Assembly (NCBI GenBank): GCA_017555685.1
Contig: JAFZFW010000020.1
Location: forward strand, 1-12,748
DNA from: Methanocorpusculum sp.
GTDB lineage: Archaea; Halobacteriota; Methanomicrobia; Methanomicrobiales; Methanocorpusculaceae
Length of the DNA stretch: 12,748 nucleotides
Reading direction: 5' to 3'
The position numbers and the translations under genes were made by a program. The notes under the pieces were generated by a model, which worked only from the letters and a program-made list of their open reading frames with translations, had not been told where the DNA came from and did no database searches. Shown here in pieces: positions 7,364 through 12,748 of this stretch (the stretch's first letter is position 1; each line of letters begins with the position of its first letter).

Positions 7364-7403
7364 GTGAACTCCCCGGCTTCAGATGCAAGCGCTGTACGCG
7401 CTT
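7364..7403 (-). other. GC-rich structured block before queD, resembling an IS200/IS605-type right end
   Basis: Within an otherwise A/T-rich 187-base gap lies a block with a perfect 6-bp hairpin AAGCGC-TGTAC-GCGCTT (7387-7403) next to a sequence that on the minus strand ends GAAGCCGGGGAGTTCAC (7364-7380). That minus-strand text resembles the right ends of IS200/IS605 (TnpB) elements, which also form the 3' end of their guide RNAs. No transposase or tnpB is present. The alternative is a structured 5' leader of queD, which would place about 80 bases of structured RNA before its ATG. Confidence 0.35.
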
Positions 7404-7444
7404 CCACCCGCCACTCTTATCCCTTGTCACGTCAATATTAGAAT

Positions 7445-7846
7445 ATGGTTCTTCGCATCTACAAGGAAACCCACTTTGATGCATCCCATCGCCTGATGCA
7501 CTATGAAGGCAAATGCTCCCGTCTGCACGGACACCGCTGGAGTGTAGAGGTATGGATGGAAGGTGTCGCTGACGCAAAATCATCCATTCTTGTTGATTAT
7601 AACATCATCAAAAATATCATCAACATCTATGACCACCAGGTAATCTTAAACAAGGATGATCCGTTAGTCGAGGCACTTGCACCATTCCAGACGCCGGTTT
7701 TAACCAACGGCGACCCGTCAAGCGAACTCTTAGCCGAAGACATCCGCATGCGACTCGATGCCTTCTGCCGTGAACATGATATGGATGCACATGTTTCCAA
7801 AATCCGGGTGTGGGAATCTGACGGATGTTATGCGGAGGTAGAATAA
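7445..7846 (+). CDS. queD: 6-carboxy-5,6,7,8-tetrahydropterin synthase
   Basis: Converts 7,8-dihydroneopterin triphosphate to 6-carboxytetrahydropterin, an early step toward preQ0, the archaeosine precursor. The 133-residue protein belongs to the 6-pyruvoyl-tetrahydropterin synthase fold: zinc ligands H15, H28 and H30, the catalytic cysteine C24 in CSRLHGH (spacing CxxxHGH typical of QueD), D63-H64 in YDHQVILN and the substrate-binding E124 in VWESDG. It is the first gene of a queD-queE-queC operon, which secures the function over a biopterin role. No clear Shine-Dalgarno precedes the ATG; the upstream gap has a structured GC-rich block. The stop TAA shares one base with the queE ATG. Confidence 0.93.
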   Translation: MVLRIYKETHFDASHRLMHYEGKCSRLHGHRWSVEVWMEGVADAKSSILVDYNIIKNIINIYDHQVILNKDDPLVEALAPFQTPVLTNGDPSSELLAEDIRMRLDAFCREHDMDAHVSKIRVWESDGCYAEVE

Positions 7847-8457
7847 TGAAAATCGTTGAAACATTTGTGAGCCTGCAGGGCGAAGGAATCAGACAGGGTA
7901 TGCCGTGCTTTTTCGTACGGCTTGCCGGATGTAATCTCAAATGCGCATGGTGTGATACTCCTGCCTCTCTCTCTGAGGGCGTTGACATGTCCGTTGAAGA
8001 GGTAATCGGTAAAATTGCCGAGTCCGGACTGCAGTATGTCTGTATCACCGGAGGAGAACCGCTGCTGCAGAAAGACGAGGTAAAGGAACTCTTAGCTGTC
8101 CTCAAAGGCGCGGAGTTAATCGTTGATATCGAGACCAACGGTACTCTCGGTTTCGAGGACTTATTCGATGCAGCCTACATCTGCATGGATGTCAAATGCC
8201 CGTCATCCGGGGAAATCAGCGACCTCTCCCTCATCACCACGCTTCGCGAAACAGACTGTGTAAAGTTCGTCATCGGAGATGAAGCAGATTATCTCTACAT
8301 GGTCGAAGTCTTAGCAGCCCACCCGGATTTGAAAGCTGCGGTCTGTATCACTCCGGTGTACGGTACCGATGTTTCCTGGCTCATTGAGACAATCATCGCC
8401 GAGCGTCTGCCGGTGAGATTCCAGATGCAGCTCCACAAACTGGTGAACATTCCATGA
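7846..8457 (+). CDS. queE: 7-carboxy-7-deazaguanine synthase (radical SAM)
   Basis: Radical SAM enzyme that contracts the ring of 6-carboxytetrahydropterin to 7-carboxy-7-deazaguanine. The 203-residue protein starts with the QueE signature SLQGEG at 9-14 and has the iron-sulfur cysteines C29-x3-C33-x2-C36 ([11 protein letters not shown]) and TGGEPLLQ at about 70-77, which binds the SAM amino group. I take the ATG that overlaps the queD stop by one base (TAATG) because GGAGGT sits six bases upstream at 7834-7839; a longer in-frame extension starting inside queD is not supported. The end overlaps queC by four bases. Identification is secure. Confidence 0.96.
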   Translation: MKIVETFVSLQGEGIRQGMPCFFVRLAGCNLKCAWCDTPASLSEGVDMSVEEVIGKIAESGLQYVCITGGEPLLQKDEVKELLAVLKGAELIVDIETNGTLGFEDLFDAAYICMDVKCPSSGEISDLSLITTLRETDCVKFVIGDEADYLYMVEVLAAHPDLKAAVCITPVYGTDVSWLIETIIAERLPVRFQMQLHKLVNIP

Positions 8458-9119
8458 AGAAGGCTGTCTGCCTGTTGTCAGGCGGCATGGATTCGACGAC
8501 GCTTGCCTACGTTGCCCGTGAGATGGGATATGAAATCTTAGCGCTCCACATGAACTACGGGCAGCGTACGGAAAAAAAGGAACGTGAGTGTGCTCTCAGA
8601 ATTGCAGAGCACCTTGATGCCGCAGACTTTGTGGAGATATCGCTTGACTACTTCACAAAGTTTGGGGCAAGCAGTTTAACGGACAAATCAATTGAGGTAG
8701 AAGAGGGCGTGCTCGGCAAGGCAGAACAGCCGAACACGTATGTTCCTTTCCGCAACGCAAATCTTATCTCGATTGCGACCTCTTACTGCGAGGCAAGAGA
8801 CGGTGATGCAGTATTCATCGGCGTTCAGTCCGGAGACCACACCGGATACCCGGACTGTACGCCGCAGTTCATTGAGGCAATGCAGAATGTCATCACGATA
8901 GGTACACAGACGGAAAAGGAGATCCGGCTGATTACGCCGTTTGTAAAGATGAACAAGACTGATATTCTCCGTGAAGGCATTCGTCTCGGTGTCCCGTATG
9001 AGGATACCTGGTCCTGTTATTCCGAAGATGATGCGGCATGCGGCATCTGTTCGTCATGCCTTTCCCGGCTGAAAGCATTTGCTGATGTCGGAATTACAGA
9101 CCCGATTCAGTATCAATGA
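8454..9119 (+). CDS. queC: 7-cyano-7-deazaguanine (preQ0) synthase
   Basis: ATP-dependent conversion of 7-carboxy-7-deazaguanine and ammonia into preQ0, which archaeal tRNA-guanine transglycosylase inserts at position 15 of tRNA on the way to archaeosine. The 221-residue protein has the PP-loop SGGMDS at 9-14 and the zinc cysteines C188, C196, C199 and C202 ([16 protein letters not shown]), plus the conserved FRNANL at 99-104. Length and ends are normal. GGTGA lies seven bases before the ATG, which overlaps the queE TGA (ATGA); the queC TGA in turn overlaps the next gene in the same way. Confidence 0.96.
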   Translation: MKKAVCLLSGGMDSTTLAYVAREMGYEILALHMNYGQRTEKKERECALRIAEHLDAADFVEISLDYFTKFGASSLTDKSIEVEEGVLGKAEQPNTYVPFRNANLISIATSYCEARDGDAVFIGVQSGDHTGYPDCTPQFIEAMQNVITIGTQTEKEIRLITPFVKMNKTDILREGIRLGVPYEDTWSCYSEDDAACGICSSCLSRLKAFADVGITDPIQYQ

Positions 9120-9478
9120 AACAGGAAGAAGCAGTGCGGGCGGCTGCCGCTCTCGGCAGCCCGTTTGGAAGGCGGTTTGCGGTCTTTAATCTCAGAGAGG
9201 AACCGGTGGATTTTGCAGAGGACATCCCCATCCTGCTTCTGCATCCGACCGGGCTTCCGTTTGGACGGGCTGTTTCTTCCGCACTTTCCATCCGCAAACC
9301 GGAAACACCGGTTGGTGTCTCTCTTGGCGGAGGAGAGGTGTTTGTCACAACCCTTGAAGCGATTGGTGAGTATGATGAACTGCTGAATGCAGGTGCTGTG
9401 GTTGTCATCGGCAGTTCAAAGACGGTCTTTTTAGAAGATGAAGACGGCGACGTCTGCGGAATTCTGACAGAGCAGTAA
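9116..9478 (+). CDS. Unrecognised 120-residue protein, fourth gene of the preQ0 operon
   Basis: I do not recognise the family. The protein is soluble-looking, acidic overall, with an alternating helix/strand pattern: a helix at about 3-14, FAVFNL at 21-26, [21 protein letters not shown] at about 37-57, [26 protein letters not shown] at about 65-90 and [15 protein letters not shown] at about 93-107. It has one cysteine only and no metal-binding or nucleotide-binding motif that I can name. The ATG overlaps the queC stop by four bases (ATGA), so it is translationally coupled and probably serves the same pathway or its regulation; that is inference from position only. A hairpin 28 bases after its stop suggests it ends the operon. 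Confidence 0.82.
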   Translation: MKQEEAVRAAAALGSPFGRRFAVFNLREEPVDFAEDIPILLLHPTGLPFGRAVSSALSIRKPETPVGVSLGGGEVFVTTLEAIGEYDELLNAGAVVVIGSSKTVFLEDEDGDVCGILTEQ

Positions 9479-9505
9479 TTCAAAAAAGTGCATATTTGAG
9501 GGGTG

Positions 9506-9523
9506 TGCGGCATCTTTGCCGCA
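9506..9523. terminator. Hairpin between convergent genes
   Basis: A perfect 7-bp stem TGCGGCA-TCTT-TGCCGCA lies in the 56-base gap between the convergent preQ0 operon and the radical SAM gene. A/T-rich sequence flanks it: ATTATTTTT on the plus side and, on the minus strand, T6 at 9482-9487. It could serve both directions. Confidence 0.55.
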
Positions 9524-9534
9524 TTAGCTCCAAA

Positions 9535-10686
9535 TTATTTTTCAATAATCCGCTTAATAAGCGGCATTACCGGAGGTTTTTCCATCCGTTTTACCCGTGA
9601 GCGTCTCTGCATCGGGCTTGCAGATGGTCCTTCCATCTCTTTGTTCATCCGGGTTACGATTTCATCAAATGCCCGTTTGTATGCAGTACAGTGCGGGTCA
9701 ACCCCGGAGAGTTCTCCGCCGGTTGGCGCAATCGCATTGTATGGACAGCCGCCTCTGCAGTAGGTGATATGTGCGCAGTCTTTACATTCGCTGTCTACGT
9801 GCTCCTTAAATGCTGTCATCCGCTGTCCTGCCGGGCTTTCCATCAGTTCTGCAATCGTCGGCTTATCCTTTACATATCCCATTACCCACTCCGGCATACC
9901 AATGAACCGGTAGCAGGGATAGATTGCTCCGTCAGGACCGATTGCAAAGGTCGAACCCATACAGTCCGCATAGGTACAGACCGCACCCGAGCGCGTGAAC
10001 ACACAGCGGCAGAGGTCGTTGACGTTCATAATCTCGAAGCTTGGATTCGTGATTGCATAATCCAGCAGCCAGACTAACAGTTCTCCATACTCCTGCGGCT
10101 CGAGCGTCCATGCATTCGGATTGTCTCCTTTCAGGGACGGCAGTGCCGGGTGGAGCTTCATAACCCATCCCTGACTCTTGAAGAACTCGACGATGTCTTC
10201 CTTGCGTTTCACTGAAGAGTTGGTAAACGTACAGATGAACCGCACAAGAAGCCCGTGCTCGACAGCGATGCGGTACCCTTCCATACACCGCGTAAAGTAT
10301 TCGTCTCCTCTCTGATAATCCGTTAAATCCTCCGGTCCGTCGATGGATGAACCAAGCGGTACCTTGTATTCTGCAAGAATTTCTGCGAGCTCATCATCCA
10401 TCAGCCAGAGGTTGGTCTGCATGGCAAACTCCGGATGCATGTGCGCAAGCTCTTTGGAAAGCAGCGGTAACACCTCGCGGTAGAATGCAGCTCCTGCTAA
10501 CAGCGGCTCGCCTCCGTGGAAAGTGAAGGTCACGTGTTCTTCTTCGACCGGCTTTAACCACTCAACGATGTCATGGACAGTATCCAGGCTCATCTTCGGC
10601 GAGTTTTCATCCGAACTCCAGCAGTATTTACAGCGTCCCGGACAGCCGAGGGTTGGGATAATCATTACATGGAAGGGATTTTTCAT
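9535..10686 (-). CDS. Radical SAM/SPASM enzyme, probable peptide or protein maturase
   Basis: A 383-residue radical SAM protein of the anaerobic-sulfatase-maturase-like, SPASM-domain class. The N-terminal cluster is C15-x3-C19-x2-C22 in LGCPGRCKYCWSSDE and the SAM-contact motif is FHGGEPLL at 56-63. The C-terminal half is rich in cysteines (C226, C228, C237, C242, C258, C301, C304, C310, C314 and C333, including CKDCAHITYCRGGCPYNA-type spacing), which fits two auxiliary 4Fe-4S clusters. A basic tail of about 35 residues follows. It resembles a subgroup known from methanogens that is thought to modify peptides, but no precursor peptide or sulfatase lies next to it here, so the substrate is unknown. 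No Shine-Dalgarno precedes the ATG. It is a single-gene unit downstream of the SPFH gene. Confidence 0.88.
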   Translation of the reverse strand: MKNPFHVMIIPTLGCPGRCKYCWSSDENSPKMSLDTVHDIVEWLKPVEEEHVTFTFHGGEPLLAGAAFYREVLPLLSKELAHMHPEFAMQTNLWLMDDELAEILAEYKVPLGSSIDGPEDLTDYQRGDEYFTRCMEGYRIAVEHGLLVRFICTFTNSSVKRKEDIVEFFKSQGWVMKLHPALPSLKGDNPNAWTLEPQEYGELLVWLLDYAITNPSFEIMNVNDLCRCVFTRSGAVCTYADCMGSTFAIGPDGAIYPCYRFIGMPEWVMGYVKDKPTIAELMESPAGQRMTAFKEHVDSECKDCAHITYCRGGCPYNAIAPTGGELSGVDPHCTAYKRAFDEIVTRMNKEMEGPSASPMQRRSRVKRMEKPPVMPLIKRIIEK

Positions 10687-10743
10687 GAATGAGAATAATA
10701 TTGGGCCGGAAACGTATTCATGATTGTTGTTTTGGGAGACCGG

Positions 10744-10780
10744 GTAAAATAGAAAATAACAGAAGAAGGATTACTCCTTC
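10744..10780 (-). terminator. Terminator of the NfeD-SPFH operon with the stop codon in the hairpin loop
   Basis: On the minus strand GAAGGA-GTAA-TCCTTC forms a perfect 6-bp stem whose tetraloop holds the TAA stop of the SPFH gene. It is followed by a T-rich run (CTGTTATTTTCTATTTT, 10744-10760). The hairpin plus T tract predicts efficient termination before the radical SAM gene. Confidence 0.55.
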
Positions 10781-11817
10781 TCCTCAATCTTTTCATCTGC
10801 AGAAGAGGACGATGCACTCTTTGCACTCTCCACTGCACGGGCAATCTCATCCGTGTCCGGAAGAGAACCTAAGATACTCTCATCAAGCTTAACATCCGGG
10901 ATTACATCCGGCTCGAATGGTTCATCCCCGCCTAAGAACTTCGCTCCCTGCTTTAACAGACTCGAGACCTCAAACGGATAGATAATCTTCGTTGCCTGAC
11001 CATCTGCCATCTTCTGCAGAGTATCAAGCGAGAGAACCGTCACCGCACGCTTGTCCAGAGCACGGGAACCGAGTGCTAAAATCCGCAGACCCTGTGCTTC
11101 TCCCTGCGCCTGTAAAATCTTACTCTGCCGTTCACCTTCTGCACGGAGAATCTTACTCTGACGCTCTCCTTCAGACTCTAAAATCATACTCTGACGAAGA
11201 CCTTCTGCTTTTAAGATAGCAGCCCGCTTTTCTCCGTCAGCCTTTAAGATTGCCGCTCTTCTCTCACGCTCGGCTGCCGTCTGCTCAGTCATTGCCTGCT
11301 TGACAGCGCCAATCGGATTGACCTCTTTAATCTCCACACGTTCAATCTTCACGCCCCACTGGTCAGTCTCCTTATCCAGGATATCGCGTAAGCGGTTGTT
11401 AATCATATCACGGTTGTAGAGAATCTCATCCAGCTCCATATCGCCGATGATACCGCGAAGACTCGTCTGTGCTAAAGCAACAGTTGCCTGACGGTAGTTC
11501 GAGACCTCAAAGAACGCACGCTCCGGATCCATCACACGGACATAAATGATTGCATCAACATCTGTCGGAGAGTTATCCTTCGTGATAACCTCCTGAGACG
11601 GGACATCAATGACCTGTGTTCTCAGGTCGAGCTTGACAACCTTTGTTACAAACGGTACAACCCACTTAAAACCCGGATTCAACTGACCGGTATAGGTTCC
11701 AAGACGGATTGCAAGACCTTTCTGATACGGCTGAACGATGACGACTCCTTTTGCGAACAGAAGGAGAATTAACACCACAAGAACGATGGTGAGAATAAGT
11801 GTTGAGAAGTCCAACAT
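10771..11817 (-). CDS. SPFH/Band 7 (stomatin-like) membrane-anchored protein
   Basis: A 348-residue scaffold protein of the stomatin/prohibitin/flotillin/HflK-C superfamily, expected to oligomerise on the inner face of the membrane. One N-terminal membrane segment spans about 5-27, followed by the Band 7 domain from VVIVQPYQKGLAIRLG (25-40) to about residue 180. Next comes a coiled-coil region made of five tandem 11-residue repeats (187-241), then a tail rich in acidic and serine residues ending EEKIEEKE. Length is somewhat greater than the usual paraslipin of about 300 residues because of the tail. The ATG follows the nfeD-type stop directly (TAAATG), and GGAGG lies in the last codons of that gene, so the two are coupled; SPFH-NfeD pairing is well known in bacteria and archaea. 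Confidence 0.94.
   Translation of the reverse strand: MLDFSTLILTIVLVVLILLLFAKGVVIVQPYQKGLAIRLGTYTGQLNPGFKWVVPFVTKVVKLDLRTQVIDVPSQEVITKDNSPTDVDAIIYVRVMDPERAFFEVSNYRQATVALAQTSLRGIIGDMELDEILYNRDMINNRLRDILDKETDQWGVKIERVEIKEVNPIGAVKQAMTEQTAAERERRAAILKADGEKRAAILKAEGLRQSMILESEGERQSKILRAEGERQSKILQAQGEAQGLRILALGSRALDKRAVTVLSLDTLQKMADGQATKIIYPFEVSSLLKQGAKFLGGDEPFEPDVIPDVKLDESILGSLPDTDEIARAVESAKSASSSSADEKIEEKE
11095..11259 (-). repeat. Five tandem 33-base repeats coding 11-residue coiled-coil units of the SPFH protein
   Basis: Residues 187-241 read as five units: RAAILKADGEK, RAAILKAEGLR, QSMILESEGER, QSKILRAEGER and QSKILQAQGEA. Each has I-L at positions 4-5 and G at position 9. The DNA is imperfectly repeated with a 33-base period. 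An 11-residue (hendecad) period fits a coiled coil of low twist. Confidence 0.85.
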
Positions 11818-12279
11818 TTAGATTTCCTCCACAATGATGTGAACTCCCTGGGATGCCGCGACAACAACGTCTGCTCCTGCAGGGATGACTTTCCTGGTAC
11901 TCTTTGCACTCCAGAGAGCACCGTCGATTTCTACTTTTCCGGAGATAGAGTCAGCCGTTACTTCCACAGTGACTCTGCCCTTCTTTCCGACAATCGTATC
12001 TTTACTTATTGTTTCAGGCTTCTTATCAGGAGATGCTTTGCGGTAAATCAGAATTGTTACCACAGCAGCCGCTGCAGCACCGATAACCGCAGCGATTACC
12101 CCGAACGGAGTAAGCAGCAAGTCATATGCAAAGAATGCAAAAACGCCTAAAACAATCAGCGCTGTTCCCGGCACTGCCATGAAAAATCCGGGTGAGACCG
12201 CCTCGATTAACAGGAATACAATTCCTGCGACAATCAGCACCCATGGCAGAATCTGCGGGGACAAAAGAACTTCAAGCAT
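11818..12279 (-). CDS. NfeD family membrane protein
   Basis: A 153-residue protein with three membrane segments (about 10-27, 33-52 and 60-79), a short cytoplasmic linker and a C-terminal OB-fold domain at about 97-151, recognisable by VGKKGRV, the G-x-V-x-IDGALWSAKS block and the final beta strands. It is the short NfeD type without the serine-protease domain. Such proteins partner SPFH proteins, and here its TAA abuts the ATG of the SPFH gene. No Shine-Dalgarno precedes the start; a TATA-like TATTTATC centred about 30 bases upstream predicts a leader of only a few bases. Role is probably in membrane organisation or quality control; the exact activity is unknown. Confidence 0.93.
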   Translation of the reverse strand: MLEVLLSPQILPWVLIVAGIVFLLIEAVSPGFFMAVPGTALIVLGVFAFFAYDLLLTPFGVIAAVIGAAAAAVVTILIYRKASPDKKPETISKDTIVGKKGRVTVEVTADSISGKVEIDGALWSAKSTRKVIPAGADVVVAASQGVHIIVEEI

Positions 12280-12300
12280 GGTAATACATACTCTTGCATT

Positions 12301-12313
12301 GAGAGGATAAATA
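12301..12313 (-). promoter_or_regulatory. Probable TATA region of the NfeD-SPFH operon; arm of an 11-base inverted repeat
   Basis: On the minus strand TATTTATC (12306-12313) stands about 30 bases from the NfeD ATG. The 11 bases 12301-12311 recur exactly, inverted, at 12459-12469 as TTTATCCTCTC, so both strands of this intergenic region carry the same T-rich promoter-like text pointing outward. Confidence 0.45.
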
Positions 12314-12361
12314 GATTCGGGCTTGGTTTTATGAATAGTATCGTCGGAGGGAGTTTCCCGG

Positions 12362-12385
12362 GTTGTAATCCTACTGTAGTAGGAT
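12362..12385. repeat. CRISPR-repeat-like palindrome 1
   Basis: GTTGTA is followed by the core ATCCTACTGTAGTAGGAT (12368-12385), an 8-2-8 perfect palindrome. The sequence then departs (ATGAG) from the TGAAA(C) that follows the other two copies. A 5' GTTG and a palindromic centre are usual for archaeal CRISPR repeats. Confidence 0.45.
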
Positions 12386-12401
12386 ATGAGTTTTCATCTA
12401 T

Positions 12402-12420
12402 GATAAAATCTTCTTTTATC
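12402..12420. repeat. Inverted repeat GATAAAA-TCTTC-TTTTATC
   Basis: A perfect 7-bp A/T-rich stem with a 5-base loop, lying between palindromes 1 and 2. Function unknown. Confidence 0.5.
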
Positions 12421-12432
12421 TTTGTTTGGAGA

Positions 12433-12452
12433 GCGGAATACGGATTTTCCGC
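12433..12452. repeat. Inverted repeat GCGGAA-N8-TTCCGC
   Basis: A perfect 6-bp stem with an 8-base loop, shortly before a T-rich promoter-like stretch (TTTTTATCCTCTC, to 12469) on the plus strand. Confidence 0.45.
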
Positions 12453-12487
12453 CCGCTTTTTATCCTCTCTGAAAAACAGCATTTCCA

Positions 12488-12511
12488 ATCCTATTTTTGA
12501 AGGATTGAAAG
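12488..12511. repeat. CRISPR-repeat-like palindrome 2
   Basis: Core ATCCTATTTTTGAAGGAT is again 18 bases long, matches core 1 at 14 of 18 positions by eye, and is followed by TGAAAG. With the bases before it, CAATCCT (12486-12492) pairs with AGGATTG (12501-12507). Confidence 0.4.
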
Positions 12512-12604
12512 ACGAATCTGCTTTTTCATCAATCATCATCAGAAAAATACCCCTAAATATCTGTATATTCCGGCAAATTTTGAAATGTCATAATTTTTCT
12601 TTAC

Positions 12605-12628
12605 ATCCTCCTACAGTAGGATTGAAAC
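12605..12628. repeat. CRISPR-repeat-like palindrome 3
   Basis: Core ATCCTCCTACAGTAGGAT is 18 bases, matches core 1 at 15 of 18 positions and the reverse complement of core 1 at 17 of 18, and is followed by TGAAAC. AGGATTGAAAC is a very common 3' end of archaeal CRISPR repeats. It lies 33 bases before the ATG of the next gene. Confidence 0.45.
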
Positions 12629-12661
12629 GAATCCTTTCTTGTCTTACTCGGAGATTTCTCT

Positions 12662-12748
12662 ATGAATGAAACAGCAAAAAATGAAATGCGGAACTATCTG
12701 TCCGCTGCAGGATTCTTTATTCTTGCACTGTCAGCCCTCATTGTGTCC
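12662..12748 (+). CDS. Start of an unrecognised membrane protein (cut by the window edge)
   Basis: Twenty-nine codons are present: a short polar start (MNETAKNEMRNYL) followed by the beginning of a hydrophobic helix (SAAGFFILALSALIVS). The frame is open to the right edge. GGAG at 12650-12653 stands eight bases before the ATG and supports this start. Too little is visible to name a family; the helix could be the first of several membrane segments or a signal anchor. The upstream region with its three palindromes may control it. Confidence 0.65.
   Translation, partial: MNETAKNEMRNYLSAAGFFILALSALIVS

Noticed and set aside
7364..7444. preQ1-type riboswitch before queD
   Set aside because: The block does not show the pseudoknot layout or conserved bases of the known preQ1 classes, which are bacterial; only a simple hairpin is clear.
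7263..7583. Minus-strand frame whose end reads LHLKPGSSQ, considered as a tnpB tail
   Set aside because: Most of it is antisense to queD and shows no TnpB zinc finger or RuvC motif; only the GC-rich end block is kept as a finding.
7825..7845. Upstream in-frame ATG that would lengthen queE by seven residues
   Set aside because: It lies inside queD, has no ribosome site, and the ATG at 7846 has GGAGGT at ideal spacing and the family-typical N-terminus.
9503..9763. Plus-strand frame beginning MCGIFAA, like a glutamine amidotransferase start
   Set aside because: The resemblance ends after seven residues; the frame is antisense to the radical SAM gene and starts inside the terminator hairpin.
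10689..10892. Short plus-strand frame with a CC pair beside the radical SAM gene, considered as a peptide substrate
   Set aside because: It runs antisense into the SPFH coding end and has only three cysteines, no leader-like pattern and no ribosome site.
12234..12539. Minus-strand open frame across the nfeD start
   Set aside because: It overlaps the beginning of nfeD in another frame, covers the promoter and palindromes, and has no ribosome site or recognisable content.
12331..12669. 112-codon plus-strand open frame containing NPTVVG, NPIFEGLK and PPTVGLK
   Set aside because: The repeated peptide text comes from the three palindromes read in one frame, as often seen for false genes over CRISPR-like repeats. 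There is no ribosome site, the composition is not protein-like, and it overlaps the better-supported gene at 12662.

Overview
The window looks like chromosomal DNA of a methanogenic archaeon, most likely of the order Methanomicrobiales; a Methanocorpusculum-like organism fits the roughly balanced base composition and gene content, but this is inference. Supporting signs are two F420H2-oxidase-type flavodiiron proteins, a preQ0 (archaeosine precursor) operon, Shine-Dalgarno sites mixed with near-leaderless genes, TATA-like boxes about 25 bases before several starts, and T-rich 3' ends. No tRNA, rRNA or intact insertion sequence was seen.

Layout. 1-2491 (minus): a tetrapyrrole operon with a precorrin-2 dehydrogenase-like gene, hemA and the 5' two thirds of hemB, coupled by a 4-base overlap and a direct stop/start junction. 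It supplies the trunk pathway to siroheme, cobamides and coenzyme F430. 2573-3769 (plus): a Bcr/CflA-type MFS exporter. 3830-6523: an oxygen-defence cluster, with rubredoxin and one flavodiiron protein on the minus strand and a second, different flavodiiron protein diverging on the plus strand from a shared 121-base promoter region. 6574-7257 (minus): a Pr6Pr-type membrane protein. 7445-9478 (plus): queD-queE-queC and an unrecognised fourth gene, all overlapping by 1 to 4 bases. 9535-10686 (minus): a radical SAM/SPASM enzyme. 10771-12279 (minus): an NfeD-SPFH (stomatin-like) membrane pair. 12662-end (plus): the start of an unrecognised membrane protein.

The most unexplained DNA is the 382-base gap 12280-12661. 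It holds three imperfect palindromes with identically sized 18-base cores that look like diverged CRISPR repeats, two further hairpins, and an 11-base inverted repeat, one arm of which is the probable nfeD TATA region. A second oddity is the gap before queD, which carries a GC-rich block resembling the end of an IS200/IS605-type element. Other points: a precorrin-2 dehydrogenase lacking the usual catalytic Asp, an orphan peptide-modifying-type radical SAM enzyme, and an unknown protein coupled to preQ0 synthesis.
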